A stretch of 64,000 bases of DNA. Source: Hirudinaria manillensis. Taxonomy: Eukaryota; Annelida; Clitellata; Hirudinida; Hirudinidae. A program made the position numbers and the translations under genes. Of this stretch, positions 51,691 to 63,779 are shown one piece after another; position 1 is the stretch's first letter, and every line of letters starts with the position of its first letter. The stretch covers positions 4,347,501 to 4,411,500 of the forward strand of contig CM067534.1 of assembly GCA_034509925.1 (NCBI GenBank), read 5' to 3'. Below the pieces are notes generated by a model. The model worked only from the letters and a program-made list of their open reading frames with translations, had not been told where the DNA came from and did not search any database.

Positions 51691-53072
51691 TACCTCAGAA
51701 CTAGTGAGCAAGCTCACATCTGCTGGAATAAGTTCACTCCTGCTACTCTGCTGCAAGGAACTCATTAGGCGCCAAGTGAGAAATTAAATATTAATTACGA
51801 CTGTTTATGATTTAATTATCTTATAAATAATATTATTGGACCATTATTCGAACACGACAATTATAACAGCAATTTTCACCATATAAATTATATGAGCTTG
51901 CTGTTTAAATATGTTACTGGATTACTTCTAGTAATTTCAAATTTTACAGTTTTAATAAATTCGCATCGAGTGATTTCTTTCAGAAATAAAAATTAGTTTA
52001 GTTTAGAATTGGGAGTACATTAATGGAAATCATACAAAATAAAAAAGTTGGGAGTTTAGTTTAGAATTTTGAGTTACGGAAATCATGAAAAATTTAAAAA
52101 TTCTTTCTCTTGTTGACCTTCTTTCACGATGATCAAAAACAACATTGCATTATAAACAATGAAGAAATTTTCAATGCGAATGCAACCATGTTACATTTAA
52201 ACTTCGCAACGGTGGAGGATTCTAAAACGGCAGAAGTAAAGGAAAAGGAGGCGTACTGTCTCGTAAGAAACTCTTCTGAACGAAGTCGCCAAAGAGAACA
52301 TGCCTAATGCATGAAAACATCTGTTTCTTCCGATTTGGAAAGACACAAAGTTTTGAACGAAATCAAAAACATTCCGAACGGCATCACAAGTCTCAATCAA
52401 ACCGAACGATTATGTGTTGCATCTTGGTGCTTTATTTCGTGTCTTTATTTTTATTATTTCATGTCCTAAATCTAAAAGTGAATCTCTTATTTCAATTTTC
52501 TCTTTTATTTATATTATTAGGACACTTTTGTTCTTACTTCCTTTCATGATCGAAGTTTTAGTTTTTGCTAAAGCTGGCTGAGTTAGTGATGGCTGTAACG
52601 TGTTTGTAATTGAAGTATGGATGATATGGCCATCGCAAACTAGTGGATGGAATTCTGATGCGTAAAACTTCACTCAATGTCGTGTGTAATCATCCCATCG
52701 CGCTTTTTGATCAATCAATCAAACATCATTTTTATGTTTAAACATTTGCATAAAGATGAAGGTCGGCAAAATCCAGCCCTTCCACCGCGATATTTAATAA
52801 AGCATAAGTCTTTAATAATACTTTAGTATTTGCAGCACTAGGAAAATTCGGTGTCATGACAATTTGTATTTGCAAATACAAATTACTAGTTATCAAATTT
52901 CATTAAATGATGTTCGCTTTCGATAATATTAATTATTAAATTGAAACGTGACTTGTTACAAAAATTTATTAAAATTTGTTACATTAAATATGAAACTTTC
53001 GTTTAACAAAACGTTGTGATATTACTACGTCAGGAAATTATTAGAGTTTTAGGGAAATTCTGCTTTAAAGTT
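51691..53072. other. Divergent spacer, EB-module gene and 511-aa gene
   Basis: About 1.4 kb of AT-rich DNA between divergent starts. A 65-codon plus-strand frame at about 52110-52307 has fairly normal codon use but no splice context or recognisable motif, so it is not called. Confidence 0.45.
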
Positions 53073-56000
53073 ATGGCAACGACTACCTCCTCGCAGACGC
53101 GCAAAAATGAGGTTCACGATCAAAGTTACTCAAAAAATCGGAAGTCTACATCCCCAAGTGGAGATGAAATGGGTGCTCAAATTTGTTTATCAACATCGCA
53201 TTTATTAACTTCTGAAATTTTATCTTAAATCCGTAACATTATTTGCCGCTATTTTTCAAGAGATGAACTTTCTGCTCAAATCAATCGGAGATCTGGACGG
53301 ACTTGCTCGGGGAGAAGTTGGAATTTTTATTTTCATGGAAATTATCAGTTTAATAAAAATACTTCAATCTAATTTAGATAATTGCAGAAAATTTGGAAAA
53401 GCTGAAGCAAGTCGCCCTGAATTTGAGGTTGTGAAGTTCTGCTTTTAACTCTGGCATTCACCATAACATTCTCCTGGAAAATATTATGCTCTAAAACAAA
53501 AAATCAACAGCTCCGTTATTTTTTCCAAAATAATAGTAACTATAGCATTTGAATATTTCAGTCCTTATTTTCCTCGGTTATCAGATGAAAGTCTCTCTGA
53601 AATTGATGACATCATCTATAAAAATGATGACACCCCCCTTGAAGAGACCTCCAGTTAGTAAATTTTTCAGTTTTATATATGGATATGAAAATGTATAAAA
53701 CACAAATCACTTCTAATTCATCAGGTACTGCATCAAAAGATTTGTTGAATCTTTTAATCGAGAAGTATTTTGGGCCATTCCACACCATTTACTCCTGTTT
53801 GGTATGAGCAAGTCACTACGTATCATATCGCATTGTAGCGGATGATTCCTAAAATGTTCAATTACTTAACATAAAGCTGGCCTTACAATACTTTATGCTG
53901 AAGGGTGGCATAGATAAATTGACTCAGAGTTTCTTTAGCCTATGACAACTATGCCCCACAAGCATATTTGATGGATCCAGAAAACATTATTATGTGTTTA
54001 AAAATGTTGTTATTGGAGTGCTTAAGAAACAAAAACATTCAAGTGCAGTGTTAGAGTCTGTCTATTAATTTATTTAGCACAGAAAATGGCCGACTAATGA
54101 TGAAGCAGCAGAAATGTGGGAATTCCATATATATTCCTTGTATGCAGAACAACAAAAATAATTACAGTGCACATATCATGTAGACCTTATTTTAAAAATA
54201 TATGGCACTGCATTAACCTCTAATTCTTAGACCTGCCAAAGGATTTGTGACACATTAGTGTTGACAAACTTCGATTAAAGCTGCTTATAGTTAAATCAAA
54301 ACTAAGCAATAATAATAGAAAATTATATAATATTTCTGCCTCTCTGCGATTAGTAGCTAATTTGATCATTTTACGGAGTATTTTATAAAACTTTTATTTC
54401 ATGTTAGATCCGGTCAAACATTGAACAAAGATGTAGAGTGGTAGACGTGTTCCTGCTTCAGTTGATTGAATATTCATCCAACAAATTGTTCTACCAAGCC
54501 AATCTGTTTAATAACTGTGCTTTAAGCCGGTAAGATTTGAACAAGATGATTGTTCAGTTAACTTAAACCAATAATTATTTGTTTATTACTTCCTCTCTAA
54601 TTAAAAAAAAGTACATAGTTATTCAATTTTCTATCAGGACCATAAATATTTTGATAAAAGACGGACATGTTTACGGCATTTTCCGGGCATTAAAATTCCT
54701 TAAAATTTACCTAAATAAACATAGAAAAATGATGAGAAAAGATGTCAAAAAAGGCAATCGTAAGAAATAATTAGAACTTTAGGATTAAAAAATGGATTTA
54801 ATAAACCTGTGCCATTATTATTAAGATATTAAGATGAATAATTCAAATTTAGTATATGCTTATGAACTCCTATATCTCTCAAATCTGAGAAATATACCTG
54901 AAGCCAAGCACCCTGAAGCTAAAAGAATATCAACATGGTTATCCAAGCAAAGTAATAAATGGAAATTAATAAACATTAAAATAAATTTTGTAGAACATGC
55001 CACATGTTTTTCATACTTTACAATCACCTCCATTACCATTTGTCAGGTTTCATGTCTGTAACATAAAAACAAACTGTAATTTTAGGTAAGATCATATTTG
55101 ATCAAATTATAATCAAAACAAATGTTAGATATTACATGACTGAAATACAAGCAATAGAAAAGCTAAATGAGGTATGCATTGTGTTTATATTTTACCACAT
55201 TTAACCTGGACTACTGAACTCTTTCAAAATTCCTTCAAGAGGATAAAATATGACGGAAGTTACTTGGAGCTAGTGGACGAACTTCTACATTGGACAGCCA
55301 AGGCTGAATATATTCATCGATACCTCTCATCAGCTCAAACCGACTCTGAGAAATTACAACGCTTAAAGGGGCTGTTAACTATACGTACTGAAAAAAAGCA
55401 TCTGGTAATTTTATAAATGTTTTCCAATCACATTACAACAATGGTCACATTTTCAATTATATAAATGTAATGCATAATATTAATCCAATAAAAATGAAAT
55501 CAGATTTATTCAAGCTTAATGATTCATTTATTCACATTATAATTTTCAGGCTTTGTTAACTGTAACGAATTTTATATTTAACACTTTATTCAGCTTTAAT
55601 ATTAGCAATTATGGATTCATTGAGGTAAATCACTAATACTTCTAAAAAATGATGAAAAATTAACAGTTTATTTGACATAAAACAATTTGAATTTACGTAT
55701 ACAAAACTGATTGAATGAGGATTTCTAGCGACTAATAAACAAAACTTTAATAGTTATTGAATTATAATTCTAATTACACCATTAAAATTAATACAACTAG
55801 CACATCCGATATTGCACATATTCGGATGATGAGCTGCGACTCATTGACAAGTACCATTGCAACGACATGGAGCCTTACATCGACGTATCGACAAGCTTGG
55901 ATGATGTAAATAGCCATCTTACATCCGAAGACAATGAGGACTTAAATTCTGAAGATAAACATGACTTTATTATTGAAAAATTTCTATTTTATGATCAATT

Positions 56001-56579
56001 TCTGAAGAGTTTATATGTTTTGTCAAAAATATATGAAGCTGTTTCTAAGAGTAAAGACCTGGTAATGAGCTAGATATTGAAAATATTTGAAATAGTTGTA
56101 ACAATATTTTGAGTTCATGCATTTTATAATTATAATTTATTAATTCGTCTACAGATTAAAATAACTTTTCAAAATTCCAATCGTTATTTTATAAGTTGGA
56201 CCTATAAAGATCTCCTTCTCAAAATACTAACTAAAAAATCACAAAGTGAAAGTCTGCCATGGTGGTTTCGTACTGTATCGAAAAAATGGTAATGTTGTTT
56301 CTTATATGATTGCTGGTTTAAATGCCAACGTATAATTAAATGTTTTTGTTAGTCCCTTCATATTCCTTCCAAATGGCCACGAGTACTTGTTCAGTGATAT
56401 AAGCAAAGTGTTGAATGGGGAAGAAATTAGTGATGTAAGTGTTTTATTAATTCTTTAAGCATGTATTACCAAGGAAGTCCTTAACTGAACTGACTAAACC
56501 TTCAAATTAGTCACTGATTTAAATTTATTTCTAGGTAAGTCGGGAGAGACTGTATTATGCCATATCTAAATGGCCATAG
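53073..56579 (+). CDS. Unassigned helical protein, 511 aa, 13 exons
   Basis: Exons 53073-53172, 53261-53435, 53562-53653, 53725-53801, 54408-54529, 54638-54759, 55086-55171, 55240-55404, 55550-55624, 55801-56061, 56155-56288, 56353-56434 and 56535-56579 join in phase to 1536 nt. The first 35 residues are Ser/Thr-rich and probably disordered. The rest is rich in hydrophobic helices, with segments such as DLLNLLIEKYFGPFHTIYSC, QLIEYSSNKLFYQANLFNNC and DGHVYGIFRALKFLKIYL. It contains an acidic loop (TSEDNEDLNSEDKHD) and ends YYAISKWP. No signal peptide, transmembrane helix or catalytic motif is evident. The pattern looks like an alpha-solenoid or helical-bundle scaffold. I do not recognise the family. 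The joins around exons 1-3 are chosen by phase and are less sure, and an extra exon in the 0.6-kb intron after 53801 is possible. Confidence 0.72.
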
Positions 56580-57719
56580 GAGAAGATCAGTAATAAGATG
56601 AAGAATGAAAGCACATCACTGAAGCCCATTTTTGCATAGATATATAAATTTCAAAAAATATTCTCTTCGTTAATAAGCTCATCGCCATGTTAATAAGATG
56701 AATAGTTTGAAGTAATAAACTTTAAAACAGAAATTATGCAGCAAATTAATTAATCACCTAATTTGTTTTAAGACAATTGGTCTCTGGATTGTAAGGCCTA
56801 AAGAGTGCATGTTTTTTCTAAACAATTTCCACAGACCTATTTTATATTATTTATTAATATTCAAAACCATGCATTATGGAAGTTATGCTGCACAGATGAT
56901 GACCATATAAACTTGTGGATAAAGTAAACAATTTAATATTCGTTTTTAAACTTGGAAGCAGTGAAGATAAAAAAAAGCCATCAGAAACAGATGCGACGGA
57001 GTTGATGATTCAACTCTTGAAAGATCAGCACTGAAATGCCAAAAAATTTGTTTTGGAGCTGATAGGCGCAGAAATTATCAGTCCGAAATGTTCACAGGCT
57101 TTTCAATCTGGACGAAATACCGTCGATTTCCAGCCAAGAGGTGTATCGTACAGGGTAGAATTAGGGCAGAGTTAGGATAAGCATTCAGATACTAAAGATT
57201 TCAACGTGTGAATTAGATTTCCCCAAACACACACTTTTCGTTAATAATAATTTAACAATTCGTTTATAGTTCGATCAAAATGTTTGGCAAAAAAGGTTGA
57301 GAAAAAACAGGCAAAAAAGCAGAAACGCACGTCATTACTTTAAATTTTGAAACTTTTTGATAAAACACTTGTTAATCCTTAATATTTTGATCTATCTTAT
57401 TTATTACATGTATCACAAATGCTATATAAGTTTCTTGAATCTTCTACATAACTGGCTTTGAAAAATAAATGTTAAATAGTTTATATCAAGCAGTTTGAGG
57501 AATTATTTGAAATAAAATGTGCCTTGAAGCTTAAAGTTTAATATGAACCATTGCAACCGAGCTCCCATTGATATTTTTAAAGGTGTGCTTGTCATTCTTT
57601 GTATTAAAATTTCTTTTATGGTCGTGCGTAACGAGGACAATCCCTTTTTGTCCCTAAAATAACGTTATACTTTAAGGTCTACGTGCTTGTTGAAAGACGT
57701 CTTTGTCCGTTTAGGAATT
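56580..57719. other. AT-rich intergenic DNA
   Basis: Follows the stop of the 511-aa gene and leads into the minisatellite. No coding exon was recognised on either strand. Confidence 0.5.
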
Positions 57720-58046
57720 GGACATTTTGAGCCTGAAGCAAAGGATTCTGTGCTTCACAGGACATTTTGTATCTGCAAAAGATTCTGTTCTTGGACATTT
57801 CGAGCCTAAAAAGGATTCCTTGCTTCACCGGACATTTTGTGTCTGCAAAGGATTCTGTTCTTGGACATTTTGTGTCTGCAAAGGATTCTGTGCTTCACAG
57901 GACATTTTGTGTCTGCAAAGGATTCTGTTCTTGGACATTTCGAGCCTAAAAAGGATTCCTTGCTTCACCGGACATTTTGTGTCTGCAAAGGATTCTGTTC
58001 TTGGACATTTTGTGTCTGCAAAGGATTCTGTGCTGTGTTTGTGCCG
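57720..58046. repeat. Higher-order minisatellite, 33/37-bp dimers
   Basis: GGACATTT units begin at 57720, 57760, 57793, 57830, 57863, 57900, 57933, 57970 and 58003, with a decayed copy at about 58047. Spacing alternates 33 and 37 bp, giving a 70-bp dimer. Every second dimer carries the variant CGAGCCTAAAAAGGATTCC, so 57760-57899 and 57900-58039 are two near-identical 140-bp blocks. The core is ACATTTTGTGTCTGCAAAGG. All three forward frames stay open for long stretches, but 70 and 140 are not multiples of three, which argues against coding use. Confidence 0.92.
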
Positions 58047-58234
58047 AACATTTTGACTCTGAAGGTATGAAATTTCTGAATATTCCTATTTTTCAGCATT
58101 GGGAAATATATCTGTAAACTATGAAGTAACCAACTTTTAAAGTCATTTTGCTGTATTTACCTTTATTTGAAATGGTCTTTGTTATCGTATTATTATTATT
58201 TTCTAACTTTACTCACTTTTAGGGTCTTATTTTA

Positions 58235-59004
58235 ATGTTTTACGATAATTTATACATTAGGATGGATAGAAAAGGACAGTATTATCCAAGGAGGATCGAG
58301 TCCAAGAAATTTCCAACCCTGCCTGTTAAGCCTCGTGTCTTGGCTTTTTTGGAAAGATGCAAGCACGGCCATTGCGAGAGCTCGACAAAGGTAAAAAAAA
58401 CTTCTCATTTTGAGAAGCTAAATTAATTAAGCCTAGTGGCTATTTAGTTAATTTATTTTAATTTATTTAGATACCACTAGTGTTAAGTTCTGTCCGCTAC
58501 TACGCGGTACACAACTAGCGTCACTATATTGAAGTGACTTAAGGCAGAAGTTTGACATTTCAGGAAGAAGTGAAAGAGCGTTTGTCAAGAATGCTATTTC
58601 CGCGTGGTTGTGGACAAGGAAACTGTGCTGTGAGCTTCACATCTTTCTCCCATGTACTCGAGCACCAGCTTGGAACGGGACACTGTTAGTATCTTGATTT
58701 CATCTTAAAATGTTTTACTTATTTTTGTGATTAAAATTTTTTCAAGTTAAGTACTTTCAGAGAACATTTACATGATACAAACACATATTGCATTTATATT
58801 TTTATAGATAAGCATTCCTAGGATTGAAATTTCCTAATTCTAAATTTGTTCGTCACTCTCGCAGGCCCAGCTTTGTCTTGGATATGTCCTCTCTGCTTTC
58901 TTGTCTATACTGATGAGGACGACTTCGACAGCCACCTGGATCACGCCCATGCTTGTTCGGTTTGCAAGCGCTTGTATGCCGCTGTCACCAGCCAGAGGCT
59001 GTGA
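58235..59004 (+). CDS. Small zinc-finger-like protein, 138 aa
   Basis: Three exons, 58235-58390, 58564-58684 and 58865-59004, join in phase to 417 nt, 138 residues. The first exon is basic (RKGQYYPRRIESKKFP) and ends with CKHGHC. The second carries CGQGNC followed by a spacer, HVLEHQLGTGH and a Cys, which fits a C2H2-like finger with four residues between the Cys pair. The third carries WICPLCF, then DSHLDHAH, a clearer C2H2 finger (C-x2-C-x12-H), and ACSVCKRLY, another Cys pair. Eight or more Cys and several His are thus placed for zinc binding. Nothing else is recognisable. Its first exon may begin upstream, since an acceptor (CACTTTTAG) stands 12 nt before the ATG, so more 5' exons near or inside the minisatellite cannot be excluded. 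Nucleic-acid or protein binding is inferred. Confidence 0.7.
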
Positions 59005-60501
59005 AAATACTCTGTATTTGTTGTACTTTGATTCGCACTCCTCTGACAGTAGTAATAAAAATGAGGTAAATGATTCAAAAATTGATCTTGAGAATCAGTT
59101 TGTTTTTATTAGAGACCGAGAGTCGCTTAATCCTACGCGAATGTGAAGCTATTGGCGTGGCCAGGGGATGATTTTCGAGAGTTGTAACTTTCACAGTATT
59201 GACTTTTATGTTAGACTAGTAGGAGAATGCTTCACATAAAAGAGCCTCTATGCTCTATAAATAAAACTACAAACTGTAAGTCCGGACTTTGGAAGCTGTT
59301 AAATGGAGATCAGGTCGGAGCTAAATGATCCATTTATTAGATTACTTGGTTAAGTCGCATAGCTTTTAGCCTGCCTGAAACAACGTTTTACAGCGAATCG
59401 ATTAGTAATTTAAATAAAGACTTTTCGGGCAATGGAATCAAAGTTATGCCCCTATAGTAGAACAGTAATGGATACGATGAAACGAAAGAGACCCCATGCT
59501 CCGTTGCGGAAACTAATGTGAAAAGAATGAGACATAAATTGTTAAATAGAGTTGAGCATGGGCTTTAACTCTTCGAACATTGGCCGTCTGCGTAATATCC
59601 AGGCTTTTTAACAATGGTAATTTTCGCCCGGCTAGCTCTATGCAAGTGTGGTAGATGATAGGATTCAAAATCAATATGAGGATAAGGTTGTTGTGATGAA
59701 CAATGATGAAAGTTTGAGTATATCAATTGATTTCTCCATGCACACTGCCTTCAGTCACTTGACTTATTCATTGCTTTGGATTGCCTAATTGGTAAACTTT
59801 ATGGTAATGTATGATTATTTTGCCTTGACTCCTCAATGAGTTTCAAACTACTTTCATTGTTAGTTTATTGTTTATTTATATTTCTGTTAAGAGATCCTTT
59901 AAAGTCAAGAAAGGTCATTAAGGTATTGAAACATAATGTCATGGGAATTGCACATGGCCACCTTTTCAAATGTTTTCAGCAGAGTACCTTTTGCCATTCT
60001 TTATGGAAAATCTCTAAATCACCATTATGCTTTTCAGCTTCATAAGTTGTGAAAATTCAACAGGAATTATTATATTGCAAGTTATATTTTGAAGTTGATG
60101 AACAGTTCGTTTTAATTTCATCTCAGAGATTCAATGAATTGATGTCATAATAATAATCACATACTAGACTATATTTGTATTATTTACATAATATTTTAGA
60201 ATATTGATCAGCATCAGATGATTTTCTGAAATTATTTTGTGTTTATTATGGGTTCTACGACTTTTGCTCAGTTCTCATTTTCATTCCTTTGTCGACATTC
60301 TAGATCACTTTGGAGAACATTTTTTTGAAAACTAATTTGTATGGAATTCATTTTATTTGCTTTTTTATTTTCAAAGAATCTCAATTACTTAATTGCTCAA
60401 TTATATTTAGCTTACACAAGATTGTACCTTAATTTTTATACATTTTAAATTTAATTTCAAAGCTTGCACATTAAACTTCAAGTTTTGTTTTCATTTAAAA
60501 A
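59005..60501. other. Intergenic region, no gene seen
   Basis: Tail-to-tail spacer of 1.5 kb between the zinc-finger gene (plus) and enkurin (minus). Short frames here lack features. Confidence 0.55.
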
Positions 60502-61509
60502 TCATTCAGCCACGTATATATCCTTGTATGCTTCTAACAGTTGCACATCCTTTTCCAGTTGTCCAAGTTCCACTTCGAGTCGTTCTTTGAGCATCTTCTT
60601 TGGTGGAGTGTCCACCACCATAGGGAGTCTGAGGTAATCTTTATGGAGTGAGTCCCACTTGTTCTTAAGTCCTTTGATGAGGGTCTCTCTCTCTCCTTCT
60701 GTCACTTTCCTCATGCCGTTATGATTTTCTTGTGATTTGAAATATGCTTCCATCTGCTCCTGATTGTGTTCAAGTTCACTCTTGATCCTCTTCAAGTACT
60801 CTGGCGTCCTGCCATACTCCTTAGCAAATGAGGCATTGATTTATGATCTTTTACTTAACATTTCATCATGAATTGTTTTCCAACTTTTACCTTCTTATTC
60901 AAGAAAATTGGTTGGAGGCCAGATGGATCCAGAAACTGTTTGTCTCCATTCCTTGTATCCACATAAATTCTTTTTGGACACTTTGGAGTAGCATTGATAT
61001 TTTCCATTGCATTTTCAACAATGAAATCTTTGTTTGTGCTCAGACCCATGAGTGGTTTCTCATCATGCTTTGGCACAGGAGGCTTTCTTTTGTATTCATC
61101 TGGGTATTTGAATTTGTTGGATTCTGGGACATTTAAAAGCAAGCTTGTAGTTTAATTTGATAATTTTAATATGAGTTTTCAATAATTCCTAATCTCTATG
61201 GAGCACAATGACTAGACTCACGTCGCGGAATTCTTGGTTCATTCTCGTGCTTCCTTAAGAATTGGTCTGGTGGCCTTGTGTCTACTTTGGCAGGCCCCAT
61301 CGTCTTATGGGCACGCTTGGCACTTCCATGTCGAATTTCCTGACTGGCATTAAACTTTGACTTGTATCTGTAAAGCATTTAAAATCTGAAGGTTTAAGAA
61401 TTTAATATGAGTATGAAGACTAATGATGCTTAGACCTATCAGCTCGTTCCTCAATAATCGGTTCTCTTGGGATTAAATTATAAATGCTTTCTTCTCCTCG
61501 GGAATCCAT
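60502..61509 (-). CDS. ENKUR: Enkurin
   Basis: Four exons, 61509-61436, 61367-61222, 61123-60891 and 60819-60502, join to 771 nt, 256 residues, the same length as human enkurin. Enkurin is a ciliary and sperm-flagellar adaptor that binds calmodulin and TRPC channels and is a microtubule inner protein of motile cilia; loss perturbs left-right patterning. Conserved stretches are the N-terminal ESIYNLIP, the HKTMGPAKVD block, the Pro-rich KRKPPVPKH, PKRIYVDTRNGDKQFLDPSG, and the C-terminal enkurin domain with GLKNKWDSLHKDYLRLP, PPKKMLKERLEVEL and YKDIYVAE. Its start faces that of DAGL about 0.5 kb away. It implies that the organism makes motile cilia or flagellated sperm. Confidence 0.94.
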
Positions 61510-62017
61510 CTTAATAACAATAATAGCTCTGATATCTCACATTAATACTGCGGAGGTGCCCGTTGCCTGGTAACCAAGCGCTATTTGTGTTAAACATGGA
61601 GAATGATGTTTTTTAATATTAACAGATTCTTAGTTAAATATTTAAATATCATTAACAAAGTGAGTCGACTGGTAACTTCAGTTCGATTTGAAAAAAAAAT
61701 GAATTTGAAGGTTAAAATTATTGGATATGTTTCTGGAAGTACGTTTACATTTAAAACTTGATGACGATTGAATTTTTCGTATATTTTTTAAATTTAAATA
61801 TCTAATGCGATTAAACAGTACCTTAAGTAAGCAATTAAAACTAGTTACTAATTAAATTATTGAAATTATTATAAAATTAGATTAAAAATGTATTTGCATT
61901 TATTTTTTGTTACGTATATTTTGTAACCTCATAATGATGACAAAATATGAATGTTGTTTAACTTTTAGAGGGCAAAGCGGTTTAAGTAATGATTTCCGTC
62001 TGCTGGGGATTGCGGGG
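61510..62017. promoter_or_regulatory. Divergent spacer between enkurin and DAGL
   Basis: About 0.5 kb between start codons on opposite strands. It includes a likely 5'UTR acceptor for DAGL (AACTTTTAG ending at about 61968), after which the frame is open up to the ATG. A shared promoter is likely but no core element was identified. Confidence 0.45.
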
Positions 62018-63779
62018 ATGCCTAAATTGCGTACAGTTTTCGGAACTCATAATGTCGCAAGCGATGAATTGATGATATTCGCAGTATTTGATATTCTAAG
62101 CCATTCGATATGGTGAGTAATCTCCATAAACTTTTAAATTAACTCTTTCTGTATTGTCTTGTTCGTTATGCTAATTTAAGGTTCCCACTGGTTTTTATGC
62201 TGGGTATAGACAACGCTTATTTGCAACAGTGCTCGAACGGATTTCTCCGTGTGACAGAGTTTTATTTTTGGATTCTTCCAAAATTGTTTATCACGGAAAT
62301 AATGATCTCCATTTTGATAGCTAATATTTCTATGAAGGGGACTCTAATAAATTGTGCTCCAAGAGCTTTTGCATCCCATTTAATTGTTCTGAAAGTATGC
62401 TGTGTATTCTTAGACATTTTAAGCTGTTTTAAAGAAATAACTATTATTAAAGAAATTGAGTTTACATGTTAAGCAAATGACAAGTTCGTAATTAGAAGAT
62501 ACGTAAGCACAATCACTCGTTATACAACCGAGTGACATGATTACTTAAAATTAGTTTGTGGTGGATATGGTGGCTCTTCTCGCGCATGCCCCATCAGTGG
62601 TTGAACTCGTTTTTTATGGATGGTGTAGCGTCCATGTAGTCTGTGCTATGCTTATTCTGACCATCATTCATCACATAACTCTTTGCACCAACTGGCATTG
62701 GTTTATTCCGAGTTCACACACAATAGCGGCTTTGGCAAATTTATTTCCCTATTTTGTTGATGAAAAGTGAGTAACTTCCTTCTCTTTCCTTAATTTTTTG
62801 TATTTAGTAAAATTTCTGGGCTATAGATACTAGGTGCATGTCCTTTCTTACTGATTAAATTTTGTAATATCGATGCAGATTGAACAACTGGCTTGTTGAT
62901 AAATTTGGCATCTCTGAATTTTTTGAAACCAATATTGGATTCACTCGAATTGTTCGTCTATCAAATGAAGCACTTAAAGTAAAAAAATTCGAATTATTAA
63001 TAATGTGAACGAGCTGTTGTTGATTTAGCTGATTATTGGTTTGTTAATAACTAGATTATATTATCTAAATAGATTATGTTGTCATTTCTTCAGAAACGAA
63101 TGCCTAAAATTGCAAAGTTCTTTACACCATGATTTTGTTTCACTGTCAGGTACTTCTTCCAATGGGTGACCTTGACCTAAGCCACGGTGACGTCATCGCA
63201 GGACTGGTAATCCTGGCTATGAAGCAGAAGCAAGATAATATGAAGAGGAATGGATGTTGCAGCTGCATGGAAGTAATGGAAGGAGATGAACAGATTGTTG
63301 TTCAGGAGTGGATGACTCTGAGAAATGCAAAACATTACCTCAGGTATGCGGCCGGTGTTTACGGCTGGAAAATGTTTGCAGTTCAAAGTGGACGACACTG
63401 CAAGGAACTATTGACCTCTTTCAAGGAGAAGAGGTTGAATTGCTTGTAACAAAATTAATTAAGATAATTAATTAAATTAATTAATGATGATGGTAATGTC
63501 AGCAGATAGCTATGGTGGTGATGATAATAATAACAGTAGTTATGATCATGAGATGTTGTAAATTCATTTAAAGTAAAGTAATTATTAATCGTAATTATTA
63601 GAAAGTATTATTATTATTATTATAAAAATCGACAAAAAAACAACATTTTCTTTTAATTTCCACAAAGATTGAATTATTTTCCTTCCTCTGGGAACATGGA
63701 GTTGTACGACTATTTGGCTTTTCTTGTTTTAAGTGAATCAAAAGCTGACCAAATTGTCCATGCTGAGCTCAAAAGTTTG
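62018..63779 (+). CDS. DAGL: Diacylglycerol lipase (DAGL alpha/beta type), N-terminal part
   Basis: Six exons, 62018-62112, 62181-62394, 62555-62766, 62879-62978, 63150-63445 and 63668-63779, join in phase to 1029 nt, 343 residues. DAGL is a plasma-membrane Ser lipase that releases 2-arachidonoylglycerol, an endocannabinoid, from diacylglycerol. The start MPKLRTVFGTHNVASDELM aligns with the DAGL beta N-terminus. Four hydrophobic segments follow, including FWILPKLFITEIMISILIAN and VVCAMLILTIIHHI. Then come the cytosolic signatures GDVIAGLVILAMKQKQDNM and AKHYLRYAAGVYGWKMFA that precede the lipase fold. The catalytic GHSLGG and Asp/His are not in the window; the gene runs off the right edge. 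The CCSCM motif could be palmitoylated. The last exon is less similar and its donor is inferred. Confidence 0.85.

Noticed and set aside
52110..52307. 65-codon plus-strand frame in the spacer before the 511-aa gene
   Set aside because: No homology, splice signals or conserved context could be seen; only an unsupported single frame.
54834..55061. 75-codon plus-strand frame between exons 6 and 7 of the 511-aa gene
   Set aside because: The neighbouring exons join in phase without it, and its composition is typical of AT-rich intron.
57718..58070. Long open frames through the minisatellite as a repetitive protein
   Set aside because: The repeat periods (33, 37, 70, 140 bp) are not compatible with one conserved reading frame, and several frames are open at once.
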